In this document: in pieces, positions 1 through 8,239 of the stretch | How the letters are laid out: each line of letters begins with the position of its first letter | Numbering within the stretch: position 1 is the stretch's first letter | The notes under the pieces: generated by a model | The model's database searches: none | What the model was told of the DNA's origin: nothing | What the model saw: only the letters and a program-made list of their open reading frames with translations | NCBI GenBank assembly: GCA_964655525.1 | Contig: CAZZNE010000003.1 | Coordinates: 1 to 64,000 of the forward strand | From: DLAJ01 sp964655525 | GTDB lineage: Bacteria > Bacillota > Clostridia > Lachnospirales > Lachnospiraceae | DNA length: 64,000 bases | Reading direction: 5' to 3' | Position numbers and translations under genes: made by a program

Positions 1-492
1 ATGCGGCATTCGGTTCGGGGAAATGTGTCTATCAACGGACAAAAATATTCTTTTCGCAATGCATGGGGATATTGGGAAGGGGATCGGGGTCGATCATTTC
101 CGAAAGAGTATATCTGGACGCAATGCAGTTTTTCCGACGGGGCTATTATGCTGTCCGTGGCGGATATTCCAATGGCAGGCATTCATTTTACCGGTGTGAT
201 AGGCGCTATATTATGGCAGGGGAAAGAGTACAGAATGGCTACTTATTTAGGAGCCAGGGCGGTTCAGATTCAAAACAATATGGTGCGGGTGATACAGGGC
301 AATCTGGAATTGGACGTTTGGCTGCTGGAAACATCGGAATGCCCTCTTAAGGCTCCGACAAAGGGGGATATGGTAAGGACCATTCACGAAAGTGCATCCT
401 GTCGGGCGTTCTATCGATTTTGCAAAAAGGGCTGCACTCTTTTTTCTTTTGAAACAGACAGGGCTTCTTTTGAGTTTGAATATTTTTCTTGA
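1..492 (+). CDS. Tocopherol cyclase-like protein, C-terminal part (5' end outside window)
   Basis: The frame is open from base 1 to a TGA at 490-492, so the ATG at base 1 is probably internal and the true start lies upstream. The visible 163 residues carry GYWEGDRGRSFPKEY near residues 23-37. This resembles the conserved GYWE..WGRSFP block of the tocopherol cyclase family, a beta-barrel family with many bacterial members of unknown role. No membrane segment is visible. In plants the family cyclises tocopherol precursors, but a Clostridium-type cell is not expected to make tocopherol, so the substrate is unknown. The family call rests on this one motif. Confidence 0.6.
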   Translation: MRHSVRGNVSINGQKYSFRNAWGYWEGDRGRSFPKEYIWTQCSFSDGAIMLSVADIPMAGIHFTGVIGAILWQGKEYRMATYLGARAVQIQNNMVRVIQGNLELDVWLLETSECPLKAPTKGDMVRTIHESASCRAFYRFCKKGCTLFSFETDRASFEFEYFS

Positions 493-601
493 TCGTGTGG
501 AAAAGAATGACAGAGGATTACAGAACAATAAAAGAGCAGGATTTACACCGAATCTCCTGCCATACATATCATAGTAGAGAGAGATGAAAAGGAGAAATTT
601 T

Positions 602-1027
602 ATGAGTTGCGGTCATTGCGCGGGTCAGGCAGACCACGGACCAAATCCTTATGTTACAAATATCGAAGAGACGGCAATACAAAATCAGAATTTCCGTACG
701 ACTGTTTGGACAGGATGCCATTTGCAGATGACGGTTATGAGTATCCCGCCCTGTGGTGAAATCGGTCGTGAAGTTCATTCGAACACGGATCAATTGATCA
801 GAGTAGAGCAGGGAACAGCGGTAGTAAAAATCGGAGAATGTGCAAATCACCCCGATTTTCAGCAAAATATGTGTCAGGGAGATGCTGTTTTTATACCTGC
901 CGGAACATGGCATAATATTGTCAATAGTGGGAGAAATACCCTAAAGGTATCCTCTGTTTATGCACCTCCTAACCATCGAAGGGGAACGGTGCATTTCACG
1001 AAGGAAGATGCTGAAAGGGAAGAATAA
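602..1027 (+). CDS. Small cupin-domain protein
   Basis: A 141-residue single-domain cupin. The first cupin motif is HSNTDQLIRVEQG and the second is GDAVFIPAGTWHNIVN, including the P-x-G-x-x-H-x-x-x-N pattern. The second metal-ligand histidine of motif 1 is replaced (H-x-x-x-D). I start at ATG 602 because AAGGAG at 589-594 sits seven bases upstream; an in-frame ATG at 584 has no such site. The N-terminus MSCGHCAG holds a CxxC-like pair that could bind metal or be redox active. Cupins of this size are often small metal enzymes or sugar/small-molecule binding proteins; the substrate cannot be told. Confidence 0.8.
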   Translation: MSCGHCAGQADHGPNPYVTNIEETAIQNQNFRTTVWTGCHLQMTVMSIPPCGEIGREVHSNTDQLIRVEQGTAVVKIGECANHPDFQQNMCQGDAVFIPAGTWHNIVNSGRNTLKVSSVYAPPNHRRGTVHFTKEDAEREE

Positions 1028-1054
1028 GTACAGATGAATGAATATTAAATAGAA

Positions 1055-1091
1055 TGCCGCTCCGCGATGATGTGTCAGTCGTGGAGCGGCA
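1055..1091 (+). terminator. Hairpin after the cupin gene
   Basis: TGCCGCTCC pairs with GGAGCGGCA around a 19-base loop, 28 bases after the cupin stop. The following bases (ATTCATTATA) are AT-rich but not a clean T run, so this is a weak or atypical terminator. The rest of 1092-1327 shows no convincing gene. Confidence 0.45.
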
Positions 1092-1327
1092 ATTCATTAT
1101 ATGAATGCTTAATTCTGTAAGCTACAAATTGAATTTTCGTCAAAAATAATTTATGATTGGATGAAAAGGAAAAGACGAGGCTTTCCCACAATCTGGATTT
1201 ACGGATTTGAAAAAAGTGGACTTTGTACTTTGGCAGGATAACGACACCCAAGCATGAGCACGGGCGCATTCCTAGCGCGTTCTGCTCGTTGACATAGAGG
1301 TCAATCAGTATTCCGGGAGGAAGAGCA

Positions 1328-1885
1328 ATGAACAGAAATAGGAACGGATCACTTTATTTACATATTCCAACCTATGAGGAACTTTGGTATCGCCGGAAAA
1401 TGATGCAGGACCCGGATACAATGAGTTATAACAGAGGCTATGGTTTGGATTTGGATGGGTATGACAACGAGACGGGCTGCATTGCGTTTCTTGAAAAAGA
1501 TTGGGCGGATTGGTATGCTTATTTTATCGGTCAGGAACCGGAGCGCTATTATGCATATATCGTGCGTGCCTCGGATGATGTTTTTATAGGAGAGGTCAAT
1601 GTTCACAAAAACCAGACTGCCGATTGGTATGAGATGGGGATTGTTTTGGAAGCAAAATACCGTGGAATGGGCTATGCGGAAGAAGCGTTGAGGCTGTTGT
1701 TAGATTACGTCTTTGAAGAAATGGGTGCCGATGCGGTTCATAATGATTTTGAAGAGGAACGGACCGCTGCCGTCCGGGCGCATTTGAATGCAGGTTTTAC
1801 GGAATGTCGGCAGGAAAACGGTATCCTTGAGATGATGATCTCCAAGGAGCAGTATTTATCACAAAAGGCAGTCCGCAGTCAGTGA
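1328..1885 (+). CDS. GNAT-family N-acetyltransferase
   Basis: A 185-residue acetyltransferase. The central part (about residues 75-130) contains the strand 'EMGIVLEAKYRGMGYAEEAL', whose RGMGYA matches the acetyl-CoA pyrophosphate-binding loop of GNAT enzymes. The C-terminal part has the usual N/F-rich end (AAVRAHLNAGF). A GGGAGGAAGAG site precedes ATG 1328. RimJ/RimL-like members modify protein N-termini, sugars or antibiotics; nothing here shows the acceptor. It stands alone, with no operon partner. Confidence 0.8.
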   Translation: MNRNRNGSLYLHIPTYEELWYRRKMMQDPDTMSYNRGYGLDLDGYDNETGCIAFLEKDWADWYAYFIGQEPERYYAYIVRASDDVFIGEVNVHKNQTADWYEMGIVLEAKYRGMGYAEEALRLLLDYVFEEMGADAVHNDFEEERTAAVRAHLNAGFTECRQENGILEMMISKEQYLSQKAVRSQ

Positions 1886-1911
1886 GATATGTGGGTATAA
1901 ATTTTTTCTGA

Positions 1912-2373
1912 AATTCATTTCATCAGGATTTTTGGGAGAAATTTAACAGGATTATTATTTATTATGACAATGCGCAGATTGAACTTACCAAAATATTGAC
2001 TTCTGTCTTCAATACACTTTACGCCCATGTAGAGTTTCGTAAGGTAAAGCCTGTAAACTATAAACTTTTTCAGGCTGCCGATTTGATTTGTACGATGGAG
2101 CTTCTTGCTGAAAAAGCATTTATGAAAAACAGAATCAAGAGCGGAGTTGATTCAACTGCGCCTTGTATCATAGCCGTAGGCTTCAAGAAATCAGAGGAGG
2201 AGATAACAGTTATGGATAAAATTTTGGATACCGCGAGTTATGGGATATGTGTATTTTCATTGGAGGTTTTGCAGGATTTTTTAAAGAAAAAAAGGGTTCG
2301 AAGCAAAAAACTTCTGGAGAAATTTCAAAAGGATACGGAATTTTATTTGGATGCGCAGAGGGAGGGCATTTAG
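1912..2373 (+). pseudogene. Truncated DUF3800-like protein, 3' part joined to unrelated sequence
   Basis: The frame opens after a stop at 1909-1911 and has no good start or ribosome site; TTG 1996 is the only conventional candidate. The reading from about 1945 ('IYYDNAQIELTKILTSVF') to 'FRKVKPVNYKLFQAADLI' resembles the C-terminal half of DUF3800 proteins, RNase-H-like proteins often found near mobile DNA. The N-terminal half and its first catalytic residues are missing. After residue ~35 of the TTG-initiated frame the sequence ('GVDSTAPCIIAVGFKKSEEE' onward) no longer looks like DUF3800 and may derive from another gene. I read it as a decayed, possibly chimeric remnant. Confidence 0.5.
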
Positions 2374-2397
2374 ATTCCTTTTGCACAAATAAATTCC

Positions 2398-2571
2398 ATG
2401 GGATATGTCATTAAATTGGACGGTTACGATGAGCCCTTTGATGATGCGTGGGAGCTGAAAATGGAGTATGACGGATTCAATATTGAAATTAAGGATGGTC
2501 TATGGATTTCCAGTATGGGTTCCTTTTACACATTTAACGCGTATGATTTCAATATAGCTCATATGGAATAA
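2398..2571 (+). CDS. Small acidic hypothetical protein (57 aa)
   Basis: ATG 2398 to TAA 2569-2571 reads as a 57-residue acidic, aromatic-rich protein (for example KLDGYDEPFDDAWELKMEY). It lies in the same frame as the DUF3800 remnant, separated only by the TAG at 2371-2373 and eight codons, so both may be parts of one decayed gene. No clear ribosome site precedes the ATG. I do not recognise the sequence. It could be a real small protein or debris. Confidence 0.3.
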   Translation: MGYVIKLDGYDEPFDDAWELKMEYDGFNIEIKDGLWISSMGSFYTFNAYDFNIAHME

Positions 2572-2660
2572 TATATTCTTTACAAGGAACATTGATTTTG
2601 GGTTAAGACCGGACGTAAATGTGATAAAAAGAAATATGCTGTTCATAAAGGATGTATGAA

Positions 2661-2691
2661 ACGGGACTCCTGATTGGGGTCTCGTTTTTTT
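2661..2691 (+). terminator. Rho-independent terminator
   Basis: ACGGGACTCC pairs with GGGGTCTCGT (two G-T pairs) around TGATT, followed by seven T. It closes the remnant region and insulates the sigma-factor operon. Confidence 0.85.
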
Positions 2692-2710
2692 GAGGGCGAT
2701 TTTTTTCTTT

Positions 2711-2736
2711 GGGACGCATTTTCATTTTTTTCCGTC
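2711..2736 (+). promoter_or_regulatory. Possible ECF-sigma promoter, autoregulatory
   Basis: GGGAC at 2711-2715 and CGTC at 2733-2736 are separated by 17 bases. This resembles the GGAAC/TGAAAC-N16-17-CGTC promoters read by extracytoplasmic-function sigma factors. It sits just upstream of the sigma gene at 2761, as expected for autoregulation. The match is short, so this is inference. Confidence 0.4.
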
Positions 2737-2760
2737 TAATAGTTATCAAGCACAAAGGAG

Positions 2761-3273
2761 GTGGTTGCGATAGAAGATCTGGTAAGACTTGCAAAAAAGC
2801 GGGACGCGGATGCATTTACCAAACTGATGCAAACCCAAATGCAGAATATGTATAAAACCGCAAGGGCGCTGCTTGAAAATGACGAAGATGCTGCGGATGC
2901 CATTTCAGACACCATTCTTGCCTGTTGGGAAAAGTTGGATCAATTAAAAAATCCCGAGTATTTCCGGACATGGATGACAAGGATTCTGATCAACAAATGC
3001 AATGATATTTTGCGAAAGAAAAAAGACTTGTACTTCATGGGGGATGAGCCCCGTGAAATCCCGTTTTCACCACAGGAATATGACAACGTGGAGTGGCTGG
3101 AAACCGTAAAAGGATTGGACAAAAAATATCGGATGATCCTGATACTCTATTATGTAAATGGATTAAAAACAACGGATATCAGTGCGGTCCTTCATATTCC
3201 GGTCAGCACGGTGCGCACCAGACTTTCACGGGCAAGAGACCAGCTCGCCCTACTGTATCAATTTGAAGCATGA
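2761..3273 (+). CDS. RNA polymerase ECF sigma factor (sigma-70 family)
   Basis: About 170 residues with region 2 near residues 20-90 (AISDTILACWEKLDQLKNPEYF, the core-binding/-10 helix area) and region 4 at the C-terminus (LILYYVNGLKTTDISAVLHI, then PVSTVRTRLSRARDQL, the -35-reading helix-turn-helix). GTG 2761 is the first conventional start, but it overlaps the Shine-Dalgarno sequence AGGAGGT (2756-2762). The codon with ideal spacing is ATA 2770, seven bases downstream, giving a protein beginning IEDLVRLAKKRD. The next gene encodes a DUF4179 membrane protein, the usual anti-sigma partner. The stop overlaps that gene's ribosome site, so the two are translated together. The stimulus is unknown. 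Confidence 0.9.
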   Translation: MVAIEDLVRLAKKRDADAFTKLMQTQMQNMYKTARALLENDEDAADAISDTILACWEKLDQLKNPEYFRTWMTRILINKCNDILRKKKDLYFMGDEPREIPFSPQEYDNVEWLETVKGLDKKYRMILILYYVNGLKTTDISAVLHIPVSTVRTRLSRARDQLALLYQFEA

Positions 3274-3284
3274 GGAGGATCCAT

Positions 3285-4463
3285 ATGATGAGAACAAATG
3301 AAACAATCGCATGTTTGCAAAAAGACATTGTAATTCCCGCTATCGTGCAGCAAAAAGCGGATCTTGCATTTGCGCAGGTTAGGAATGAGCATGTGCATAC
3401 CTATCGAGAATCTGGTGGAAAGATCAGGCGAAAAGCTGCATGGGTATCCATTGCCGCCGCAACGCTGATGCTGGGAACCATGAGTGTATTTGCGGCAGCC
3501 TGTTTCCCTTGGGGACAGGGAATGACAGAACAGCTTCGCGCAACAGAAACACAAAAACAGTTTTTAGAGGAAACACAGATTGCGAATCCGGTTGATATTG
3601 TCACAACGGAAAACGATATTACCATTACTGCGCTTCATACGATCACAGACGGTCGATTTGCCCGTTTGTCTTTCAAGGTGGAGGGATACGAACTGGATGA
3701 GGGGATAGAGCCATGGTTTGAACAGGTGGTGGTTACCTTTGACGACCCGCACCTGCATAACTTCAGTGGGCTGGGAATGCATTTTTTTGACGGCTTCAGT
3801 TTGGATAGCGATAGCTTTACTTATGTAGATGGCACTCCGATAAAAAAACGGTCTGACGGCAGCCTTATACCAAGGTACATTGCCGATGACGGAAGCATGG
3901 AATATGATATGCTATTGATGACGGACGCGGGCTCTTTCATAGGAAAGGCGATCCATGTAGAATTCCACAATCTTGGAATTTATGACGCAACCGAACATCA
4001 ATTTATTCCAAATATAGACGGAACATGGACGTTTGACTTTTCTCTGGACGGCTCTGATCAGACGACGTCTTATGAAATGTCAGAAGTATTGGAGGGCAGC
4101 GGTGCAATCGTAACGCATGCAGAAATCTCACCGATTTCTCTTTCTGTCATCTATGAAATGCCAAGACAGATGATAGAGACCGAGGTAGTGGAAGAAAATG
4201 GTGAAATATCCAAAATCATGACGACTGCAGATGCTCCACAGATCATAGGTGTGCGATTAAAAGACGGCACGCTGCTCACCGAGATTATCTCGGGCGGCGG
4301 GTATGGCTATCGCGGCTTTGTGACCGACACGTATGAGGCGGCTTTTGCGACCAATCATATTATAGACCCCGAACAGGTTGATGCCCTGCTCTTTATCAAA
4401 TCCTACCCGGAAGGAAATGAGCCCTTTACGGAGGAGAATCTGTATATCGTTCCTTTGCCCTGA
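3285..4463 (+). CDS. DUF4179-type membrane protein, probable anti-sigma factor
   Basis: A 392-residue protein with a short cytoplasmic N-terminus (about 1-50), one membrane helix (about 51-72, WVSIAAATLMLGTMSVFAAA) and a large extracytoplasmic domain of beta-rich character. This is the layout of DUF4179 proteins encoded after SigV-like ECF sigma factors, where the N-terminal segment holds the sigma factor until an external signal releases it. I start at ATG 3285, six bases after AGGAGG; a second ATG follows at 3288. The direct anti-sigma role is inferred from gene order and family habit. Confidence 0.75.
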   Translation: MMRTNETIACLQKDIVIPAIVQQKADLAFAQVRNEHVHTYRESGGKIRRKAAWVSIAAATLMLGTMSVFAAACFPWGQGMTEQLRATETQKQFLEETQIANPVDIVTTENDITITALHTITDGRFARLSFKVEGYELDEGIEPWFEQVVVTFDDPHLHNFSGLGMHFFDGFSLDSDSFTYVDGTPIKKRSDGSLIPRYIADDGSMEYDMLLMTDAGSFIGKAIHVEFHNLGIYDATEHQFIPNIDGTWTFDFSLDGSDQTTSYEMSEVLEGSGAIVTHAEISPISLSVIYEMPRQMIETEVVEENGEISKIMTTADAPQIIGVRLKDGTLLTEIISGGGYGYRGFVTDTYEAAFATNHIIDPEQVDALLFIKSYPEGNEPFTEENLYIVPLP

Positions 4464-4524
4464 CAGAATCCGAAGCCGTTGAAATAGGAACCGGCGGAAA
4501 GTGGAGCAGGCGGATTATGAATGA

Positions 4525-4560
4525 GGTATTAACAGAGATGTTAATGCCTTTTTCTTTTTT
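4525..4560 (+). terminator. Rho-independent terminator of the sigma/DUF4179 operon
   Basis: GGTATTAAC pairs with GTTAATGCC around AGAGAT, followed by a T-rich run (TTTTTCTTTTTT). Confidence 0.85.
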
Positions 4561-4585
4561 GATCGGAATTGGAGAAAAAAAGGTT

Positions 4586-4613
4586 TTGATCAGTGGAAAA
4601 AGCGTTGCATACT
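4586..4613 (+). promoter_or_regulatory. Possible sigma-A promoter of the Erm-type gene
   Basis: TTGATC (4586-4591), 16-base spacer, CATACT (4608-4613). A start near 4620 would give an untranslated leader of roughly 380 bases before the methyltransferase ATG at 5003. It is the best promoter match I found between the preceding terminator and the gene. Confidence 0.45.
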
Positions 4614-5002
4614 GTCCCCTTTTGTGTTATGTTTATTTAAGATAGAAAAGGGTCTTAAGACCCTAAATGATAGTATAGAAAGGTGGCTTACGTGTGTTGA
4701 TTTGTTTTCGTCGTATCCGCATACAGGGGCGATAAAAAAGCAGATGAATAATCCCAATGGGATTTTTTTGCGTGCAAATAGAAATCAACACAGGGTTGCC
4801 AAAAGACAGGACAGATTTGTGCTGTCAGTATGAGTTATAACCAAAAGAGGGCTTACGAATGAAGCCTTTATGATTGCATGGTGTTGCATTGTCAGCAGGA
4901 AAATTCCATTTATGGAGATTCCTGCTTTTTTATTGCCCTTTTTGTGGGAAACGGGCGGTTTGTCATACAAGCCGTGAGGAAAGCACAGAAAGGAGACGCA
5001 CG
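4614..5002 (+). other. Long structured leader with small reading frames (putative attenuator of the Erm-type gene)
   Basis: This stretch contains, in order: the palindrome AGGGTCTTAAGACCCT (4649-4664); a 29-codon frame 4744-4833 (begins MNNPNGIFLRANRN, arginine-rich) whose start region overlaps a short terminator-like hairpin (AATCCC-AAT-GGGATT plus T run, 4750-4769); an AGAGG site followed by a four-residue frame MKPL (4859-4873), whose ATG lies in the loop of a GAGGGCTT/AAGCCTTT hairpin; a 35-codon frame from 4870 to 4977; and a strong terminator hairpin at 4895-4930. Leaders of erm and some ABC-F genes use drug-stalled ribosomes on short peptides to lift attenuation. The arrangement here fits that idea, but it has not been shown. 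Confidence 0.5.
4895..4930 (+). terminator. Terminator-like hairpin inside the Erm-type leader
   Basis: GCAGGAA (4895-4901) pairs with TTCCTGC (4919-4925), with extra internal pairing, followed by TTTTTTATT. It lies about 70 bases upstream of the methyltransferase start and would stop read-through unless opened. Confidence 0.65.
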
Positions 5003-5923
5003 ATGCAAAAAGGCAGGAAGAACGATAGAAATGATAGAGGAACAGGAAGCCGGAAAATAGGGGCGGCAGGTAGGAACAGAAATACAGGAAAAGGCAGAGA
5101 TACAACAAAAAGCGGAGGTATAGAAAAAAACAGAAATACAGCAAAAAGAGAAGATGCAGCAAAAAACAGGACTCAGGCATCGGTTTCACAGAATTTTATC
5201 ACGGAGCAAAAACTGATCCGCAGGATCATCCGTCTGAGCGGAATTGGCAAAGAAGATACCGTTCTTGAAATCGGAACGGGAAAAGGGCATTTGACAGAAG
5301 CGCTGTGCAGGGAAGCAGGATATGTGCATTCCGTGGAAATTGACCGCAGATTGTATGAGAGCGCGGGAAAGCGGCTGGCAAAACAGACAAATCTGACATT
5401 GATCCACGGTGATTTTCTACAATATCATCTGCCTGCGAAGGGGGATTATCTGGTGTTTGCCAATATCCCGTTTTTTATCACCACGCAGATTGTCAATAAG
5501 TTGACTTCTGCGGTCAATCCGCCGAAAGATATTTGGCTGGTCATGGAAAAAGGAGCCGCCAAACGGTTTATGGGACTGCCGGAAGAATCGCAGAGTTCGC
5601 TGATGCTCAAGGTTCATTGGGAGATGGAGGTACGGTATCATTTTCGCAGGGAAGACTTTCATCCCATGCCTTCGGTTGATACGGTATTGATTCATTTTTC
5701 GTTGAAACCGATCCCTGATTTAGGGAAAAAAGAGTTTGACGCCTTCTGCAGGTTTGTCGCGTATTCGATGAAAAACGGCATCTGCGGTAAAAGGGGACTG
5801 CTCACAAATAGACAGGCAGAGGCAGCCTTAAAGCGGGCGGGACTGCCGCATGCCCATGAGGATGGAGTGACTCTTTACATCCAGTGGCTCTGCCTGTTTC
5901 GATGCTGGTGGGAACGAAAATAG
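5003..5923 (+). CDS. Erm-type 23S rRNA adenine N6-methyltransferase
   Basis: A 306-residue member of the KsgA/Erm family. Residues 62-65 begin the family block SQNF(I)T; motif I, the S-adenosylmethionine loop, is VLEIGTGKGHLTEAL (87-101); motif IV is NIPFF (154-158), where KsgA normally has NLPY and Erm enzymes N-I/L-P-Y/F. Erm proteins methylate A2058 of 23S rRNA and give macrolide-lincosamide-streptogramin B resistance. The first ~60 residues are an odd extension rich in Arg, Asn, Lys and Gly, absent from ErmB-like proteins, and probably bind RNA. ATG 5003 follows AAAGGAG by seven bases. The long upstream leader suggests inducible control. A dimethyl- versus monomethyl-transfer type cannot be told. 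KsgA itself is less likely because of NIPF. Confidence 0.8.
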   Translation: MQKGRKNDRNDRGTGSRKIGAAGRNRNTGKGRDTTKSGGIEKNRNTAKREDAAKNRTQASVSQNFITEQKLIRRIIRLSGIGKEDTVLEIGTGKGHLTEALCREAGYVHSVEIDRRLYESAGKRLAKQTNLTLIHGDFLQYHLPAKGDYLVFANIPFFITTQIVNKLTSAVNPPKDIWLVMEKGAAKRFMGLPEESQSSLMLKVHWEMEVRYHFRREDFHPMPSVDTVLIHFSLKPIPDLGKKEFDAFCRFVAYSMKNGICGKRGLLTNRQAEAALKRAGLPHAHEDGVTLYIQWLCLFRCWWERK

Positions 5924-6007
5924 ACGAAAACGCTGAAAATGCTTTTCTTATGTTCGAGAAAAGATTATAATAAAAAAAGAGCAGGTTTCGGACAAGGGGG
6001 GCTACAT

Positions 6008-8137
6008 ATGACAAATACAAAGCAGGGTATGCCGAACACAAGGAGCATGGGAAAAGGGGTCTCTTTTCACAGTATTATTACGAAGATGATCGCGGCGTTT
6101 ATGGCGCTGATCCTGATGATCGTGATCTTGGGAACGGTATCCTATCTGGTAGCGAAACGAACGGTTACGGATGAGGCGAAAACATCGCTTGTGGATACGG
6201 TCTCGGCGAAGGGCAGTTATCTCGAGCTTGGCTTACAGCAGGTGGAAGACCGGATGCTTGAGCTGATGACGTTGAATGAGACGGTGACTTATTACTTAAA
6301 TCCGAATCTTGACATAAATAAAATGACAGAGGAGCAGATGACCGCAAAAGGGGTTGTGCAGTCCAGAATACTGAGCTTGCAGACGATCTCGGATTTTGTT
6401 TACCATGTCTATCTGATCAGTGATCATATGACGGGTTTATCGACGACGCCCGCTGTTATGACTTCGGATCTATATGAGTTGTTTACGGAGTCCGCAGACG
6501 GCGCGGTCATTGCGTCAGCTTCAGGCAATTACGGATATATGGGAGCGCATCCGACGCTGGAGGCGCGTGTTTTGGAAAAACTGGATACATTTGAAAGTGG
6601 GGATTTCGCGATCAGCCTATGGCGCAAAATCAACATCCGCGGAAATCTCATTTTAGTGGTAGATATTAACAGAGATGTGGTTTATAATGCATTGGCAGAG
6701 CTTGATAACGGTGTGGGAAGCTATACGGTATTCATTGCGCCCGACGGAAACGAGACGGTTTACTGCGGGACGGATGGCGGAAAAACAGCGGCGGATGGAG
6801 CGGTTCCGGTATTCAGTGAGCTTGCAGTTTATCAGAACGCAATGAACGCCGAGGCAACGGAAGGTTATAGTGAAACGAGATGGAACGGCAGACAGTATTT
6901 GTTTGCGTATTCCAAAATCGGTGAAACGGGGGCCATGCTTGCAACCCTTGTGCCGACAAGCCTGTTTTTGGAGTCTGCCAAGACGATACAGCGCATTACG
7001 TTTTTAATCGTGTTTGTGGCGTTTGCGGCGGCGGTTGTCATGTGTATCATGCTTTCAAGGACGCTGAGCAAGGGAGTGTCCAATATCACGGACCCGCTCG
7101 GACGTGCGGCGCAGGGTGATTTTACGGTCAATCTGCATGTGAAACGAAAAGATGAATTCGGGCAAATATCCTCCAGTATCGAGGAGATGATCACGAGCAT
7201 TCGAAAACTGATCGCGGGCGTGAAACAGGTGATGGGGACCGTGACGGATGCGTCAGGACTTGTCGGAGACAATACGGACCGGTTGATCGTTTCCAGCAAT
7301 GAGATTTCTCTTGCAATCGGCGAGATCGAGCACGGCGTGATGCAGCAGGCACAGGATTCCCAAAACTGCGTACAGCACATTCAAATGCTTTCCGATCAGA
7401 TCCGAACGGTATATGAGTATACGGATGAAATCACGCGGGTTTCCGAGGATGCGAACCGCACGATCACGGACGGCATGAAAGTCATTGATGACCTGAGCCT
7501 CAAATCAAAGGCAACAGAGGATATTACCGGAGCGATCCATCAGGATATTATGTCGTTGAGCGAACAGACAAAGTCAATTGGCGATTTTGCGAACATCATC
7601 AACGATATTGCGTCACAGACAAATCTGCTGTCTCTGAACGCTTCCATTGAGGCGGCGCGCGCAGGAGAAGCCGGAAGAGGATTTGCGGTTGTTGCGGAGG
7701 AGATACGAAAGCTTGCCGACCAGTCACTGGAAGCAGCGAAGCAGATCGGAGACATCGTGGAACGGATTCAGAGGCAGACAGGCGAGACCGTGGACTCCGT
7801 GAACCGGGCGAACGAGATCGTCGCTTCACAGAGCGATTCCCTGCAGCATACTTTAGACGCATTCAACAATGTCAATTCGCGCGTCGGCATGATGGTCGGA
7901 GATCTTTCAAAGATTACGGAGGGCATGGAGCTGATCGAGAACACGAAGACGGAAGCCGTCAACGTGATCATGAATATCTCCGCCGTATCCGAGCAGACAA
8001 GCGCAAATTCGCAGCAGGTGGAAGGCAATGCGAGACGGCAGAAAGAGGCAGTAGAGGAATTGCAAAAGACCGTGCAACTGTTACAGACAGGGGCGGAACA
8101 GCTTGATGAGGCGGTCAGCCACTTAAGAGTGGAGTGA
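6008..8137 (+). CDS. Methyl-accepting chemotaxis protein
   Basis: A 709-residue transmembrane chemoreceptor. It has a first membrane helix at about residues 24-47 and an extracytoplasmic sensing domain of ~280 residues (ligand unknown). A second membrane helix follows at about 329-351 (ITFLIVFVAFAAAVVMCIML), then a HAMP linker and a long coiled-coil signalling domain. Its hairpin tip is 'SQTNLLSLNASIEAARAG' with 'GRGFAVVAEEIRKLADQS' following, the highly conserved CheA/CheW contact. ATG 6008 follows an AAGGGGGG site; an in-frame ATG at 5939 has no site. No other chemotaxis gene is nearby, so it is an orphan receptor. A strong terminator follows. Confidence 0.92.
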   Translation: MTNTKQGMPNTRSMGKGVSFHSIITKMIAAFMALILMIVILGTVSYLVAKRTVTDEAKTSLVDTVSAKGSYLELGLQQVEDRMLELMTLNETVTYYLNPNLDINKMTEEQMTAKGVVQSRILSLQTISDFVYHVYLISDHMTGLSTTPAVMTSDLYELFTESADGAVIASASGNYGYMGAHPTLEARVLEKLDTFESGDFAISLWRKINIRGNLILVVDINRDVVYNALAELDNGVGSYTVFIAPDGNETVYCGTDGGKTAADGAVPVFSELAVYQNAMNAEATEGYSETRWNGRQYLFAYSKIGETGAMLATLVPTSLFLESAKTIQRITFLIVFVAFAAAVVMCIMLSRTLSKGVSNITDPLGRAAQGDFTVNLHVKRKDEFGQISSSIEEMITSIRKLIAGVKQVMGTVTDASGLVGDNTDRLIVSSNEISLAIGEIEHGVMQQAQDSQNCVQHIQMLSDQIRTVYEYTDEITRVSEDANRTITDGMKVIDDLSLKSKATEDITGAIHQDIMSLSEQTKSIGDFANIINDIASQTNLLSLNASIEAARAGEAGRGFAVVAEEIRKLADQSLEAAKQIGDIVERIQRQTGETVDSVNRANEIVASQSDSLQHTLDAFNNVNSRVGMMVGDLSKITEGMELIENTKTEAVNVIMNISAVSEQTSANSQQVEGNARRQKEAVEELQKTVQLLQTGAEQLDEAVSHLRVE

Positions 8138-8160
8138 GAGAAAAAGGAGATAAGATTCAT

Positions 8161-8197
8161 AAAGCGCGGGGCATAGTCATGCATCCCGCGCTTTTTT
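8161..8197 (+). terminator. Rho-independent terminator of the chemoreceptor gene
   Basis: AAAGCGCGGG pairs with CCCGCGCTTT, with inner GCAT/ATGC pairing, followed by T. It may also work for the convergent CPBP gene, since A runs flank the other side. Confidence 0.9.
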
Positions 8198-8239
8198 GAT
8201 GAACAGGAGTGTTCGCATTTTCGGTAAGAAGGATGGAGC

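Noticed and set aside
1095..1327. Minus-strand reading resembling that near 11,500 (LIDLY-like words)
   Set aside because: The resemblance is limited to about 18 bases (1294-1311 and 11524-11541) and could be chance; neither place supports a gene.
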